DNA from: an uncultured Polaribacter sp.
GTDB lineage: Bacteria > Bacteroidota > Bacteroidia > Flavobacteriales > Flavobacteriaceae
DNA: 64,000 nt
Reading direction: 5' to 3'
NCBI RefSeq assembly: GCF_947495205.1
Contig: NZ_CANLXV010000001.1
Location: 1 to 64,000 of the forward strand
Shown: in pieces, positions 37,046-46,230 of the stretch
Numbering within the stretch: the first letter of the stretch is position 1
Layout of the letters: the number at the start of each line of letters is the position of its first letter
Notes under the pieces: generated by a model
Told to the model about the DNA's origin: nothing
Databases searched by the model: none
Seen by the model: only the letters and a program-made list of their open reading frames with translations
Position numbers and translations under genes: made by a program

Positions 37046-40000
37046 TTGAGCAAGCAGCATATTGTAAACCAATACCAAACGTCTGCGAATGTTTCGCAGT
37101 TAATACAACAGCTACAACAAGAAAACAACCCTATTGAAATACAGAATTTGGTAGGCTCGTCGTTGTCTTTTGTAATTTCTGAAACCTTTAAAAAAACAGA
37201 AAAACCCTTTCTTTTAATTTTTAATGATAAAGAAGAAGCTGCTTACCATTTAAACGATTTAGAGCAATTATTAGGTGATAATAATGTGCTTTTTTACCCA
37301 GGCTCTTACAGAAGACCTTACCAAATTGATGAAACAGATAATGCTAATGTTTTATTACGTTCAGAGGTTTTAAACAGAATTAATTCTCGTAAAAAACCTG
37401 CTGTAATTGTTACTTATCCTACGGCTTTATTTGAAAAAGTAGTTACCAAAAAAGAACTCGATAAAAACACATTAAAAGTTACCGTTGGCGAAAATTTATC
37501 TCTAGATTTTGTAAATGAAATACTTTTTGAATACAAGTTTAAACGTACAGATTTTGTTACAGAACCTGGAGATTTTTCGGTTAGAGGTGGTATTATAGAT
37601 GTATTTTCTTTTTCTAATGATGAACCTTACAGAATAGAATTTTTTGGCGATGAAATTGACAGTATTAGAACTTTTGATGTTGCTACACAACTATCTACAG
37701 AGAAACTGAAAAAAGTTTCTATAATGCCCAATGTAGAAAATAAAACCTTACAAGAAAATAGAGAAAGTTTTTTAAAATACATTGCACCTAAAACCATCGT
37801 TTTTGCCAAAAACTTAGATGTTTTAAAAGGTAATTTAGATAAGTTTTTTACCAAAGCAGAAACTGCTTTTAACGATTTATCAAAAGAAATAAAACATGCA
37901 AAACCATCTGAATTGTTTTGTGATGGCGCTTTTATCATCAACCAATTAAAAGCATTTACGTTAGTTAATTTTGATGCAAAACATCATTCTGAACTTATTT
38001 CAGACGCTAAAGAACTAGTGTTAAATCAAGTTGAAGACACCATTAAATTCAATACCATACCCCAACCTTCTTTTAACAAGCAATTCAACTTACTAATAGA
38101 TAATTTAGAAGAATACCACAAAGGTGGTTTTACCAACTATATTTTTTGTGCTAATGAGCAACAAGCCAAACGTTTTCAAGATATTTTTGAAGATTCAGAA
38201 AAAAAAGTACATTATGAAACCGTAGTTTTTCCTTTATACCAAGGTTTTGTAGATGTAGATCAAAAATTGGTTTGTTATACAGATCATCAAATTTTTGAAC
38301 GTTACCATAAGTTCAGACTAAAAAATGGTTATGCAAAAAAGCAAGCCATAACCTTGCAAGAACTTAACAAACTAGAAATTGGTGATTATGTAACGCACAT
38401 GGACCATGGAATAGGGAAATTTGGTGGTTTGCAAAAAATAGATGTTCAAGGTAAAAAGCAGGAAGCTATAAAATTAGTTTACGGAGAAAGAGATATTTTA
38501 TATGTAAGCATTCACTCGCTTCATAAAATTTCTAAGTTTAACGGTAAAGATGGTAAAACACCTAAAATTTACAAATTAGGTTCTGGCGCTTGGAAAAAAA
38601 TAAAACAAAAAACCAAAGCAAGAGTAAAACATATTGCGTTTAATTTAATTCAACTATACGCAAAAAGAAAATTACAAAAAGGCTTTGCTTTTGGTCCAGA
38701 TACTCACATACAACATGAGCTAGAAGGTAGTTTTATGTATGAAGATACTCCAGATCAATTTACGGCTACACAAGCTGTAAAAAATGATATGGAAAAAGAA
38801 CAACCAATGGACAGGTTAGTTTGTGGAGATGTTGGTTTTGGTAAAACAGAAGTTGCCGTTAGAGCCGCTTTTAAAGCTGTAGATAATGGCAAGCAAGTAG
38901 CCATTTTAGTACCTACTACTATTTTGGCTTTTCAACATTACAAAACATTTTCTGAGCGTTTAAAAGATTTTCCTGTTAAAATAGATTATTTAAACCGTTT
39001 TAGAACTGCCAAACAAAAAACTGCGGCAATAGATGGTGTAAATGATGGTGCTGTAGATATTATAATTGGTACACATCAATTAACCAATAAACGTTTGCAA
39101 TTTAAAGATTTAGGACTTTTAATAATTGATGAAGAGCAAAAATTTGGTGTTGCTGTAAAAGACAAATTAAAAACCTTAAAAGAAAATGTAGATACTTTAA
39201 CCTTAACTGCAACTCCAATTCCTAGAACTTTGCAGTTTAGCTTAATGGCTGCAAGAGATTTATCGGTTATTAAAACTGCGCCACCAAACAGACATCCTAT
39301 AGAAAGTAACGTCATCCGCTTTAGCGAAGAAACCATAAGAGATGCTATTTCTTACGAAGTTTCTAGAGGCGGACAAGTATTTTTTATTCATAATAGAATA
39401 GAAAACATTAAAGAAGTTGCTGGTTTGTTACAAAGATTAGTGCCTTCTGCAAAAATTGGAATTGGACATGGACAAATGGAAGGCAAAAAGCTAGAAGCAT
39501 TAATGCTTGGTTTTATGGCTGGAGATTTTGATGTTTTAGTATCTACAACCATTATAGAAAGTGGTTTAGACGTACCCAATGCCAACACTATTTTTATTAA
39601 TAATGCCAATAATTTTGGATTGTCTGATTTACACCAAATGCGCGGTAGAGTTGGGCGTTCTAACAAAAAAGCATTCTGTTATTTTATTACACCACCTTAT
39701 CATATGATGACAGATGATGCCAGAAAACGAATTGAAGCTTTGGTGCTGTTTTCTGATTTAGGATCTGGAATAAACATTGCCATGAAAGATTTAGAAATTC
39801 GTGGAGCTGGAGATTTATTGGGCGGAGAACAGAGTGGTTTTATAAACGATATTGGTTTTGATACCTATCAAAAAATACTACAAGAGGCTATTGAAGAATT
39901 AAAGGAAAATGAATTTTCAGATTTATATCCAACAGATAATAGCAAACCAAAAGAATATGTAAAAGAAGTAACCATTGATACTGATTTTGAGATTCTTTTT

Positions 40001-40417
40001 CCTGATGATTACATTAATTCTATTACAGAAAGATTAGCACTATACAACAAACTAGGTACTTTAGAAACCGAGGAAGAACTGCAAGTTTTTGAAACTGAAA
40101 TTATAGATCGTTTTGGAGAGATTCCAACACAAGTAGCAGATTTATTAGATTCTGTGCGTATAAAATGGTTGGCTAAAAAGTTAGGTTTAGAAAAGGTTAT
40201 ATTAAAGCAAAAAAGAATGTTAGGGTATTTTGTTTCTGACCAACAAAGTGATTTTTACCAAACAGCAGCATTTTCTAGTATGCTAAAATATTTGCAAAAC
40301 AATAGTAAAAGTTGCGTAATGAAAGAAAAACAGACCAAAAACGGACTACGTTTGCTAATTACATTTATAAGAATAGATAGTGTAAAAACGGCTTTGTCTG
40401 TTTTGCAGAAAATATAA
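37046..40417 (+). CDS. mfd: Transcription-repair coupling factor
   Basis: The 1123-residue ATP-driven translocase removes stalled RNA polymerase and recruits UvrA. The order is: UvrB-like N-terminal region (residues 1-250), RNA polymerase interaction domain (IGDYVTHMDHGIGKFGG, near residue 450), helicase domain with Walker A (GDVGFGKTEVA), DEEQ box (LLIIDEEQKFGV) and TATPIPRTLQF, second RecA domain with the TRG motif, and C-terminal TRCF domain. The start is TTG at 37046, giving MSKQHIVNQYQ. Length is complete for Bacteroidota. Confidence 0.98.
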   Translation: MSKQHIVNQYQTSANVSQLIQQLQQENNPIEIQNLVGSSLSFVISETFKKTEKPFLLIFNDKEEAAYHLNDLEQLLGDNNVLFYPGSYRRPYQIDETDNANVLLRSEVLNRINSRKKPAVIVTYPTALFEKVVTKKELDKNTLKVTVGENLSLDFVNEILFEYKFKRTDFVTEPGDFSVRGGIIDVFSFSNDEPYRIEFFGDEIDSIRTFDVATQLSTEKLKKVSIMPNVENKTLQENRESFLKYIAPKTIVFAKNLDVLKGNLDKFFTKAETAFNDLSKEIKHAKPSELFCDGAFIINQLKAFTLVNFDAKHHSELISDAKELVLNQVEDTIKFNTIPQPSFNKQFNLLIDNLEEYHKGGFTNYIFCANEQQAKRFQDIFEDSEKKVHYETVVFPLYQGFVDVDQKLVCYTDHQIFERYHKFRLKNGYAKKQAITLQELNKLEIGDYVTHMDHGIGKFGGLQKIDVQGKKQEAIKLVYGERDILYVSIHSLHKISKFNGKDGKTPKIYKLGSGAWKKIKQKTKARVKHIAFNLIQLYAKRKLQKGFAFGPDTHIQHELEGSFMYEDTPDQFTATQAVKNDMEKEQPMDRLVCGDVGFGKTEVAVRAAFKAVDNGKQVAILVPTTILAFQHYKTFSERLKDFPVKIDYLNRFRTAKQKTAAIDGVNDGAVDIIIGTHQLTNKRLQFKDLGLLIIDEEQKFGVAVKDKLKTLKENVDTLTLTATPIPRTLQFSLMAARDLSVIKTAPPNRHPIESNVIRFSEETIRDAISYEVSRGGQVFFIHNRIENIKEVAGLLQRLVPSAKIGIGHGQMEGKKLEALMLGFMAGDFDVLVSTTIIESGLDVPNANTIFINNANNFGLSDLHQMRGRVGRSNKKAFCYFITPPYHMMTDDARKRIEALVLFSDLGSGINIAMKDLEIRGAGDLLGGEQSGFINDIGFDTYQKILQEAIEELKENEFSDLYPTDNSKPKEYVKEVTIDTDFEILFPDDYINSITERLALYNKLGTLETEEELQVFETEIIDRFGEIPTQVADLLDSVRIKWLAKKLGLEKVILKQKRMLGYFVSDQQSDFYQTAAFSSMLKYLQNNSKSCVMKEKQTKNGLRLLITFIRIDSVKTALSVLQKI

Positions 40418-40559
40418 CCAAAACACGTTTTCTTTATAATGAGATTATCGAAATTTAAATGAAGAATTTCAATAAAAAATTGAAATTAAAAACCTAAAAT
40501 TAACCAAGTAATTTATGTGAGATTTCTCCATAAAGTCTAAATGACAACTATTAAAAAAA

Positions 40560-41417
40560 ATGGAAAATTCACACATAAAAAATTTATCACTACTACTTTT
40601 AGCAACACTTTTTATTAGCACTTCTGGCGTTTTAGGTAAATACATAGCATTACCTGCAGAAGTAATTATTTGGTTTAGAGGTGGTTTTGGTGCCTTTTTT
40701 ATATTTCTATTCTGTAAATACAAAAAGGTTAATCTTAAGATAAATTCTAAAAAAGATGGATATTCTTTTTTAGTAAGTGGCGCATTTATGGCAGCCCATT
40801 GGGTTTCTTATTTTTATGCGCTTAAGCTTTCTAATGTTGCTTTAGGCATGCTTTCTATGTATACTTTTCCTGTAATGACCGCTTTTTTAGAGCCTTTTTT
40901 CTCTAAACAGAAATTAAACGCGATTCATGTTTTGCTAGGTATTTTAGTACTCATTGGAGTGTATATTTTAGTGCCAAATTTTTCTTTAGAAAATGACGAA
41001 GCTAAAGGAATTTTATTGGGCGTATTTTCTGCTTTATGTTATGCATTAAGAAATTTAACTACAAAAAAGCATGTGAAAAATTACAACGGCAGTATGATTA
41101 TGTTATACCAACTAATTATTGTTGCTACATTGTTACTACCAGTGTTGTTTTTAAGTGATGTTTCTAATGTACAAAGTCAGTTGCCTTTATTGGTATTAAT
41201 TGCACTTTTAACTACAGCAATTGGGCACACTATGATTGTAAATTCGTTACAACATTTTTCTGTAGCTACAGCAAGCATAATTAGCAGTGTACAACCTATA
41301 TTTGGTATTATTATTGCCTTTATTTTTGTAAGAGAAATACCTTCTTTTAACACCTACATTGGTGGTGGATTAATACTTTTAACGGTTGTTATTGAGAGTA
41401 TTAGAAGTAAAAAGTAA
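40560..41417 (+). CDS. EamA/DMT-superfamily transporter
   Basis: The 285-residue protein has ten membrane helices arranged as two EamA repeats (about residues 5-135 and 145-282), like drug/metabolite exporters. Motifs such as IWFRGGFGAFFIFL and LCYALRNLTTKK are visible. Substrate unknown; amino acids or small metabolites are usual for the family. It converges with truB, leaving 2 bp. Confidence 0.93.
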   Translation: MENSHIKNLSLLLLATLFISTSGVLGKYIALPAEVIIWFRGGFGAFFIFLFCKYKKVNLKINSKKDGYSFLVSGAFMAAHWVSYFYALKLSNVALGMLSMYTFPVMTAFLEPFFSKQKLNAIHVLLGILVLIGVYILVPNFSLENDEAKGILLGVFSALCYALRNLTTKKHVKNYNGSMIMLYQLIIVATLLLPVLFLSDVSNVQSQLPLLVLIALLTTAIGHTMIVNSLQHFSVATASIISSVQPIFGIIIAFIFVREIPSFNTYIGGGLILLTVVIESIRSKK

Positions 41418-41419
41418 AA

Positions 41420-42112
41420 TTATTCCGCTTTTATTTTCGCTATAAATTCATCAACAGAAAGTGCATTATCTACAGAAAAATCTCCAATTTTAGTTCTTCT
41501 TAAAACTGATAAATGTGCGCCAGAATTTAGTGCTTTTCCATAATCAAAGGCTAAAGAACGGATATAAGTTCCTTTGCTGCAAACTATTCTAAAATCTACT
41601 TTTGGTAAATCTATATTTGTAATTTCAAACTCGTTAACAGTTACAGTTCTTGCTTTAATTTCTGTAGTCTCTCCTTTTCTGGCTAATTCGTATAAACGTT
41701 TTCCATCTTTTTTAATTGCCGAAAAAATGGGTGGTTTTTGTTGAATTTCGCCTATAAATTGTTGCGTAGTTTCTTGTAACAATGCTTCTGTAATATGTTC
41801 TGTGGAAAAAGTTTTATCAACCTCCGTTTCCAAATCATAACTTGGTGTAGTTGCACCAATTGTAAATGTACCTGTGTATTCTTTAATTTGTCCTTGATAC
41901 GTATCTATTTGTTTGGTTTGTTTGCCTGTGCAAAGAATTAGCAAACCTGTAGCTAAAGGATCTAAAGTACCAGCATGCCCAACTTTTATTTTTTTAATAT
42001 TGAAGCGTTGCTTTATTTCCCAACGTAATTTATTTACTACCTGAAAAGACGTCCAAGTTAAGGGTTTATCAATCAGTAAAACTTGTCCGTTTTTGTAGTC
42101 TTCTTCCGTCAT
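41420..42112 (-). CDS. truB: tRNA pseudouridine-55 synthase
   Basis: The 230-residue enzyme makes pseudouridine 55 in the T-loop of tRNA. The catalytic aspartate is in GHAGTLDPLATGLLILC (residues 46-62). The YELARKGE and CSKGTYIRSLAFD motifs are also present. It is somewhat shorter than E. coli TruB, lacking a C-terminal PUA domain, as usual in Bacteroidota. It is last in the ftsX-DUF3098-uppP-truB cluster, 21 bp after uppP. Confidence 0.97.
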   Translation of the reverse strand: MTEEDYKNGQVLLIDKPLTWTSFQVVNKLRWEIKQRFNIKKIKVGHAGTLDPLATGLLILCTGKQTKQIDTYQGQIKEYTGTFTIGATTPSYDLETEVDKTFSTEHITEALLQETTQQFIGEIQQKPPIFSAIKKDGKRLYELARKGETTEIKARTVTVNEFEITNIDLPKVDFRIVCSKGTYIRSLAFDYGKALNSGAHLSVLRRTKIGDFSVDNALSVDEFIAKIKAE

Positions 42113-42133
42113 TAAAATAAAATTAGTTGAAAA

Positions 42134-42928
42134 TTAATTTAACAAAGCATATCCAATTGCAATGGCACCCACAACTGCGCAATAAATAGAAAAATAAGAT
42201 AATTTACTCTTTTTAACTAGTGCAATCATCCATTTACAAGCTAGTAAACCTGATAAAAAAGCCGCTATAAAACCTATGGAAATCGGCAACATTTCTGATG
42301 ATTGAAAATTTAAATCGCCACTTAAAACATCTTTACCTATTTTACCAAAAATTAAGGGCACTACCATTAAAAAAGAAAATTTTGCAGCTCTTGTTCTATC
42401 AATACCCAATAAAACCGATGTTGAAATGGTTGCACCAGATCTAGAAATACCTGGCAACATGGCAATTGCTTGTGAAATACCAATGATCACAGAATTTCCA
42501 AAAGAAACTTCTTTGTTTGTGTTTTTGGCTTTATCTGCTAATAATAAAAGCACTGCAGTTACTAAAAGCATTATACCTACCAATAATATTTTACCACCAA
42601 AAAAAGATTCTAATTGTTCTTCAAAAAGTAGTCCTACAAAAACCGCAGGAATCATAGAAACAATTATTTTTAAAGAGAATTGCAATTCTTCATTCCATTT
42701 GAATTGAAATAATCCTTTGAAAATTTCTAAAATTTCTTTCCTAAAAATCACAATGGTGCTTAAAGCGGTTGCAAAGTGCAAAACCACAGTAAACGTTAAA
42801 CTTTCTTCCGGTACAGAAGTGTCACCTAAAATAGCTTTTGCTAGTTCTAAATGGCCACTAGAAGAAACAGGTAAAAATTCGGTTAATCCTTGTATAATAC
42901 CAAGAATTATAGCTTCTAAAATATCCAT
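42134..42928 (-). CDS. uppP: Undecaprenyl-diphosphatase (bacitracin resistance protein)
   Basis: The 264-residue membrane enzyme recycles the undecaprenyl carrier by removing one phosphate. Both signature motifs are present: GIIQGLTEFLPVSSSGHL (residues 10-27) and AIAMLPGISRSGATIS (about 150-165). Seven or eight membrane helices are predicted. It lies 5 bp after the DUF3098 gene, so cell-wall carrier recycling is co-expressed with the divisome gene ftsX. Confidence 0.97.
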   Translation of the reverse strand: MDILEAIILGIIQGLTEFLPVSSSGHLELAKAILGDTSVPEESLTFTVVLHFATALSTIVIFRKEILEIFKGLFQFKWNEELQFSLKIIVSMIPAVFVGLLFEEQLESFFGGKILLVGIMLLVTAVLLLLADKAKNTNKEVSFGNSVIIGISQAIAMLPGISRSGATISTSVLLGIDRTRAAKFSFLMVVPLIFGKIGKDVLSGDLNFQSSEMLPISIGFIAAFLSGLLACKWMIALVKKSKLSYFSIYCAVVGAIAIGYALLN

Positions 42929-42933
42929 TATTT

Positions 42934-43176
42934 CTATTTATTTGGATTTGCTAAAATGGCATAAATTTCTATTCCTAAACCTAAAATAACCAAAGTTGGT
43001 GCCAACCTAATTCTTTGCCAATTGTAAATTTCTTCATTAAAAACATTTGGGTCATCACTACCGCCACCTGCCATAAAAATAAAGCCTAAAGCAATTACAA
43101 CTAAACCAATTAGCATAATTATATAATTCTTTTTACCAAATAAAAATTGGGGTTTCTGTGTGTTTTCTTCTTTCAT
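42934..43176 (-). CDS. DUF3098 small membrane protein
   Basis: The 80-residue protein has two membrane helices (residues 17-35 and 58-77) separated by a short loop (GGGSDDPNVFNEEIYN). This small family is found in Bacteroidota next to ftsX. Function is unknown; its position between ftsX (4 bp) and uppP (5 bp) suggests a role in envelope synthesis or division. Confidence 0.88.
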   Translation of the reverse strand: MKEENTQKPQFLFGKKNYIIMLIGLVVIALGFIFMAGGGSDDPNVFNEEIYNWQRIRLAPTLVILGLGIEIYAILANPNK

Positions 43177-43180
43177 ATTT

Positions 43181-44059
43181 TTAATAATGAAGTTCGTCTG
43201 TTTGTAAATTTAAAAAACGTTGGGTAGCTAAAAAAGTACTAGCATAAGTAATTACAATTGCAGCAATTATAACGCCAACAGCTAAATAACCTAAAGTAAT
43301 ATAATCTTTTAAAAGCCCCAAGCTTGGTGCTAATTTATCTAAATAAAAAATTACAGCTACTAAACCAATTAAAGCTACTAATGCGCCAATAAAACCTAGT
43401 TTTATACTTTGCCAAATAAATGGTTTTCTAATAAAACTTTTTGTTGCGCCAACCATTTGCATGGTTTTTATATTAAAACGTTTTGCGTAAATAGATAATC
43501 TTATAGAGCTGTTAATTAATATAATGGCAAGTAAGGCAAAAAAACCACTAATTACCAACAACCAAAAGCTTATTCTTTTTATATTTTTAGTAATTAAACC
43601 AATTAAAACTTTGTCATAAGTAACGTCTGCAACAAATGCGTTTTTTAAAAATTTAGTTTCTAAAACTTCCATTTTTTCTGGTGTCACAAAATCTGCTTTT
43701 ACATAAATATCTATTCCGTTTTTTAGCGGATTTTCACCTAAAAACTTCATAAAATCTTCGCCAATTTCTTTACTGTATTGCTTTGCAGCTTGAGTTTTAG
43801 AAGTATAAATAATTCTTTTTGCAAAAGGTTCTTTTTCTAATGCAGCCTTAAAACTATTTATCTGTTTCTTACTTACGTTGTCTTTTAAAAATAAAGTAAT
43901 GGCTACTTTTTCTTTAATTCGGTTTGAAACTAAAGTAGATTTTAACAAAATTAAACCTAAAATACCCACCATAAAAAGTACCAAAGCAATACTAACTACA
44001 ACAGATATGTAAGAAGATGCTAAGCGTCTTTTTTGATATTTTTCAAATTTAGAAGCCAT
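43181..44059 (-). CDS. ftsX: Cell-division protein FtsX
   Basis: The 292-residue ABC-permease-like protein has a basic cytoplasmic N-terminus (KFEKYQKRRLASS), a first helix (residues 15-42), an extracellular loop of about 120 residues (PLKNGIDIYVKADFV) and three C-terminal helices with TMQMVGATKSFIRKPF. With FtsE it activates peptidoglycan hydrolases at the septum. ftsE is not in this window. It is the first gene of the four-gene cluster. Confidence 0.95.
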   Translation of the reverse strand: MASKFEKYQKRRLASSYISVVVSIALVLFMVGILGLILLKSTLVSNRIKEKVAITLFLKDNVSKKQINSFKAALEKEPFAKRIIYTSKTQAAKQYSKEIGEDFMKFLGENPLKNGIDIYVKADFVTPEKMEVLETKFLKNAFVADVTYDKVLIGLITKNIKRISFWLLVISGFFALLAIILINSSIRLSIYAKRFNIKTMQMVGATKSFIRKPFIWQSIKLGFIGALVALIGLVAVIFYLDKLAPSLGLLKDYITLGYLAVGVIIAAIVITYASTFLATQRFLNLQTDELHY

Positions 44060-44221
44060 TTTTGGTTTGATTTTTAAACGCTGGCAAGATAATAATTAGT
44101 AAGCAGTTGGCAGTAACTCTTAGCAGTATTTTAACGAACATTGTATTTTTTAGACAATCTTGGTTTGCAATTGATAATAAAAACAGCGCTAAAAAGCAGG
44201 ATTAGGTCTATCTTACTCTTT

Positions 44222-44244
44222 AAAACACTGTTTTAATGTGTTTT
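44222..44244 (-). terminator. Possible terminator after methylmalonyl-CoA epimerase gene
   Basis: AAAACAC (44222-44228) and GTGTTTT (44238-44244) form a 7-bp stem with a 9-base loop just after the stop. The T tract is weak on the minus strand. Confidence 0.4.
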
Positions 44245-44248
44245 AAAT

Positions 44249-44656
44249 TTAATTCTCTTTAATTTCCTGACACAACTCTATTAAAACTCCGTTGGTGGTT
44301 TTGGGGTGTAAAAACGCAACTAATTTGTTATCTGCACCTTTTTTAGGTACTTCATTTAAAACGGTAAAACCTTCGTTTTGTAATCTTTTTATTTCTGATA
44401 AAATATCATCTACAACAAACGCAATATGGTGTATGCCTTCCCCTTTTTTGTTGATGAATTTCGCAATTGGACTTTCTGAGTTTGTTGCCTGCAACAGCTC
44501 TATTTTGTTAGCACCTGTTTTAAAAAATGAAGTTTTAACACCTTCTGAGGCAACCTCTTCTGTTTTGTAATGTGCTTCTCCAAAAAGTGATGCAAATAAT
44601 TTATTAGAATCTTCTAAATTTTTTACTGCAATACCAATGTGTTCTATTTTATTCAT
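44249..44656 (-). CDS. mce: Methylmalonyl-CoA epimerase
   Basis: The 135-residue vicinal-oxygen-chelate protein interconverts the two epimers of methylmalonyl-CoA in propionate metabolism. Metal ligands are visible: histidine in IEHIGIAVKNLED, the segment KIELLQ, histidine in GIHHIAFVVDD, and glutamate in GVLIELCQE. Length matches the family. The mutase subunits are not in the window. Confidence 0.95.
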   Translation of the reverse strand: MNKIEHIGIAVKNLEDSNKLFASLFGEAHYKTEEVASEGVKTSFFKTGANKIELLQATNSESPIAKFINKKGEGIHHIAFVVDDILSEIKRLQNEGFTVLNEVPKKGADNKLVAFLHPKTTNGVLIELCQEIKEN

Positions 44657-44786
44657 GTAGTAAAAGTAGTAATTCTTATAGAATCATTTTATAATTAAAA
44701 TTGTTTGAATTTTTAAAATGGGTAAGCTATTAAAAACATCGCTTTGCGCTAATAAATTTAATTTGCAACAAGATATTTATAAATAA

Positions 44787-46226
44787 TTACCTAGCGTTTA
44801 TCAATAAATTATCTAGTTCATACGTTCCATCAAAATCTTCATTACCATTCCCTGTGTATTTAAAGGCAATATAAACGCTGCCATTATATTGTGATAAATC
44901 TATAAAAGTTGAGTTTATAAACGTTGCAAAATCATCATTATTAGCAGCTATTCTTGCAGGTAATACTTGCCAATTTGCAGTTGTAATGGTAGTTGTTCTG
45001 CCATCCCAATCTTCAGAAATTAAAACTTCCAAAGTGCTACCATCTGCAAAAGATGTAGAGGTTTCAAAAGAAAGATATTCTTCTGCAGTTGTATCTAAAT
45101 TTATCGCTTTTGTAATTAACCAAGAAATAGTCTCATCGTTGCCAGAACGAAAAGAACCAATATTTGCAGCGTTACTTTGAGAATCATCATCAAAATAAGA
45201 ACGCCAAAATTTTGTACCTTTTTCATTATAGTTTGTCCAACCTTCAATATTTATATTTCCAGCCGTATTTTCAAAATTTTCTTCTAACAAAATGGTTTGA
45301 TAATCTTCTATAGATTTTGGCGTACATCTAGAAGCTGTCATGTTTACTTCAGTTGCATTATTTAAAACCAAAACCGTAAAATCGCCACCAAAATCTTTGG
45401 TAACCACTGCATTTATAGTGCCACCACCTTTGGGCAATGCTAAATTAGCAAAATCTGAAAAAGAACTTGTTTCTACAAAAGCCTGCACGAGACCTAAACC
45501 TTCACAAGTTTTTATAATTCGTTTGGTATCAAAATCTTCTTTAGGATCTATAAACGCTTTACCTGTAACATCTCCCGCAAAAAAGGCATTTGCAACAGTT
45601 ACATAGGTACCTAAATTTTCTGGATTTGTAACCCCACCTAAGGTGACTAACTTAGGCACAATAACTGCTGTTGTTTTAGCTCTAAAAAAATGATTTTCTA
45701 ACTGATTTCTAGTAATATTATCTATTTCTCTGGCATCAAAAAATTTAGGTTTACCGCCTATTGTTGTAACACCATCTCCAGCATTAGTTTCGCCAAGATA
45801 CAAACCCTTTAAACGAATATAAATTGCTCTACCAAAATTGTATTTTGCATGAATATTATTTAAATTTAAAACAATTTTAATACCAGATGTTGGGTTTTCT
45901 GGGGTGTCTTGCATGTAAAATTCTCTAAAATAATTACCACTTTCATCATCTGAAACAACATACCCTTTTATTACAATATTAGATACTATTTGCCTTGGGT
46001 TACTTCCAGAAATGTATAATTTCTTTAAATCTTTAATTGATTTTAATTCTATGAAACCTTTATCTATACTGTCTAATAAAACCGTTAATTTTTGATTTTC
46101 TGCTTCACCTAAATTCTCAGGAACTGTAAAATCTCCATCTTCTACACAAGCTGTGAAAGAAATTAGCGCAATAAATACTAATCTTAAGCTCAATGTTATT
46201 CTTGTTTTTTTCTTTAATCTTTTCAT
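44787..46226 (-). CDS. DUF5689-domain surface lipoprotein
   Basis: The 479-residue protein has a long basic signal region with a lipobox-like LISFTAC (cysteine about 27). A DUF5689-like beta-rich domain follows (about residues 45-290: VIKGYVVSDDESGNYFREFYMQD, FGRAIYIRLKGLYLGE). The C-terminal jelly-roll-type domain (about 305-479: GWTNYNEKGTKFWRS, YLSFETSTSF, VYIAFKYTGNG, YELDNLLIN) resembles choice-of-anchor modules. It is 4 bp after a TonB receptor gene and probably forms the lid or substrate-capturing partner of that receptor. Confidence 0.88.
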   Translation of the reverse strand: MKRLKKKTRITLSLRLVFIALISFTACVEDGDFTVPENLGEAENQKLTVLLDSIDKGFIELKSIKDLKKLYISGSNPRQIVSNIVIKGYVVSDDESGNYFREFYMQDTPENPTSGIKIVLNLNNIHAKYNFGRAIYIRLKGLYLGETNAGDGVTTIGGKPKFFDAREIDNITRNQLENHFFRAKTTAVIVPKLVTLGGVTNPENLGTYVTVANAFFAGDVTGKAFIDPKEDFDTKRIIKTCEGLGLVQAFVETSSFSDFANLALPKGGGTINAVVTKDFGGDFTVLVLNNATEVNMTASRCTPKSIEDYQTILLEENFENTAGNINIEGWTNYNEKGTKFWRSYFDDDSQSNAANIGSFRSGNDETISWLITKAINLDTTAEEYLSFETSTSFADGSTLEVLISEDWDGRTTTITTANWQVLPARIAANNDDFATFINSTFIDLSQYNGSVYIAFKYTGNGNEDFDGTYELDNLLINAR

Positions 46227-46230
46227 TTTT